Assembly (NCBI GenBank): GCA_015490675.1
Contig: WFXI01000273.1
Location: 1 to 6,173 of the forward strand
Length of the DNA: 6,173 bases
Direction: 5' to 3'
DNA from: Hydrogenothermaceae bacterium
Lineage (GTDB): Bacteria; Aquificota; Aquificia; Aquificales; Hydrogenothermaceae
Shown here: one piece after another, positions 6,101-6,173 of the stretch
How positions within the stretch are numbered: the stretch's first letter is position 1
How the letters are laid out: each line of letters opens with the position of its first letter
Position numbers and translations under genes: made by a program
The notes under the pieces: generated by a model
What the model was told of the DNA's origin: nothing
Database searches by the model: none
The model's input: only the letters and a program-made list of their open reading frames with translations

Positions 6101-6173
6101 CAATTGCTTCTGGAGTTGCTAAAGCTTTTGCAGATATTATTCACATATCAGGACATGATGGTGGAACAGGAGC
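3109..6173 (+). CDS. gltB: Glutamate synthase large subunit, 5' part (runs off window)
   Basis: GltB, with the small subunit GltD, makes two glutamates from glutamine and 2-oxoglutarate and is central to ammonia assimilation. The visible 1021 residues are about two thirds of the usual roughly 1500. The class II amidotransferase domain begins at C11 in RDSCGVGF, the N-terminal nucleophile exposed after removal of a 10-residue propeptide. It continues with HQRYSTNTFPNW (213-224), AHNGEINT (234-241), DSDSASLDN (275-283) and LDRNGLRPAR (349-358). The central domain follows (about 440-730, with PPIDPIREK at 506-514). The FMN-binding synthase domain then starts, with GEGGEDPARYG (880-890), ISPPPHHDIYS (956-966) and ISGHDGGTG (1013-1021). 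The 3Fe-4S cysteines and the GXGXG domain lie beyond the window. The start is TTG at 3109: the frame is open from 3046, no ATG or GTG precedes C11, and the first in-frame ATG (3667) is far inside the domain. No frameshift or missing motif was seen. Confidence 0.96.
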   Translation, partial: MFRILQERDSCGVGFIVNIKGNKSHKLVDDALTALANLDHRGAVSADGKTGDGAGILTQIPYRFFEKELNKLNIKIPAPEDFAVGVFFIPEDKLDEYKSQVEKIVNSKFKFLGWREIPINEEDLGEIAKSVKPALLQGFISKEGINVDNFEKELFILRKKLEKEIASKDDRFYIPSLSSKTIVYKGMITAPRLKSFYLDLQDEDYESAIALYHQRYSTNTFPNWKLAQPFRMLAHNGEINTISANRNWLNAKADDVREIWGDLAEDILPIVKYDDSDSASLDNALEFLVHSGKDPLAVVNMLVPKAFENDKFLSEEERAFYEYFACIFEAWDGPAALAFTDGQIVVGKLDRNGLRPARYIITEDEVIMASEVGVVDTPEEKIVYKGRLGPGEAIAIDTTEGKIYTTEEIIKKVSEGKQYKQWVEENLKVFVPATDYPELEVKDVKKEAYIFGYDKDHITFYIKEMLEKANEPVYSMGNDTPISVLSKRPKLIHTYFKQRFAQVTNPPIDPIREKSVMSLRTYVGKKGNFLTETPEHANQLVFDSPIIFDNELKEIIDTFADKVEIIPAIFEPYDTALEPKLDEICQRVEEAVDNGKEIIILSDRDISIEGAPIPMGLAVAAVNAYMGRKGKRSKFSIIADTADARDTHAIAFLIGYGATLVNPYLSAQIIRNLVEEDEKLGLSFEEAIKRYRKAVNEGLLKIMSKMGIATIKSYRGSGLFEALGISQEVIDKYFPGTPSQLGGIGVRQIAQEILIRYNKALFEELKGWPQEGEYRHRRDGEFHSWNPKALTSLHRAVRGENWEEYKKFSELAYSEKPVNVRDLFEIVSDRPPIPVEEVEPVEEIMKRFVGAGMSVGALSREAHETIAEAMNRIGGKSNSGEGGEDPARYGTIKNSKIKQVASGRFGVTAEYLNSAEEIEIKIAQGAKPGEGGQLPGKKVDVYIAFLRRAKPGTTLISPPPHHDIYSIEDLAQLIYDLKMINPRAKVIVKLVSETGIGTIASGVAKAFADIIHISGHDGGTG

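Overview
The window is strongly AT-rich, and its proteins are rich in Lys, Glu and Ile with Arg mostly encoded by AGA. Together with a type I/III-style CRISPR repeat (29 nt, ends GTTTC/GAAAC) and the gene content, this suggests a low-GC thermophilic bacterium. A Sulfurihydrogenibium-like member of the Aquificota is my best guess. That placement is inference from style, not a database match.

Layout. Bases 1-330 are the end of a CRISPR array: five identical 29-nt repeats, four complete spacers of 36-39 nt, and a fifth spacer cut by the window edge. The array reads on the minus strand, with its leader to the right (331 to about 480). The leader is not plain AT-rich filler. On the minus strand it holds a TATAAT box, a strong Shine-Dalgarno sequence and a 17-codon ORF (382-435) ending 51 nt before the first repeat. 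Next on the minus strand is a two-gene operon, in transcription order: a membrane-anchored Lys/Glu-rich protein of unknown function (2542-2042), then a GlcD/D-lactate dehydrogenase-type FAD oxidase (2023-617). This operon points toward the array, and no strong terminator separates them.

A short divergent promoter region (2543-2658) separates that operon from plus-strand genes. These are a single-domain rhodanese (2659-3009) and, after a 99-bp gap, the large subunit of glutamate synthase, gltB. gltB starts at a TTG codon at 3109 and runs off the window; 1021 residues are visible. The gap before gltB carries a perfect 15-bp inverted repeat (3030-3044 and 3093-3107) flanking a TATAAT box. Its right arm covers the gltB ribosome binding site, and its left arm begins a stretch resembling the CRISPR repeat (21 of 29 positions with one inserted base).

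Working picture. The protein genes are housekeeping functions: 2-hydroxyacid oxidation, sulfur transfer and ammonia assimilation. The two less ordinary places are the CRISPR leader with its possible leader peptide and the gltB upstream element. No cas genes are visible, so the CRISPR subtype and the presence of effectors cannot be judged here.
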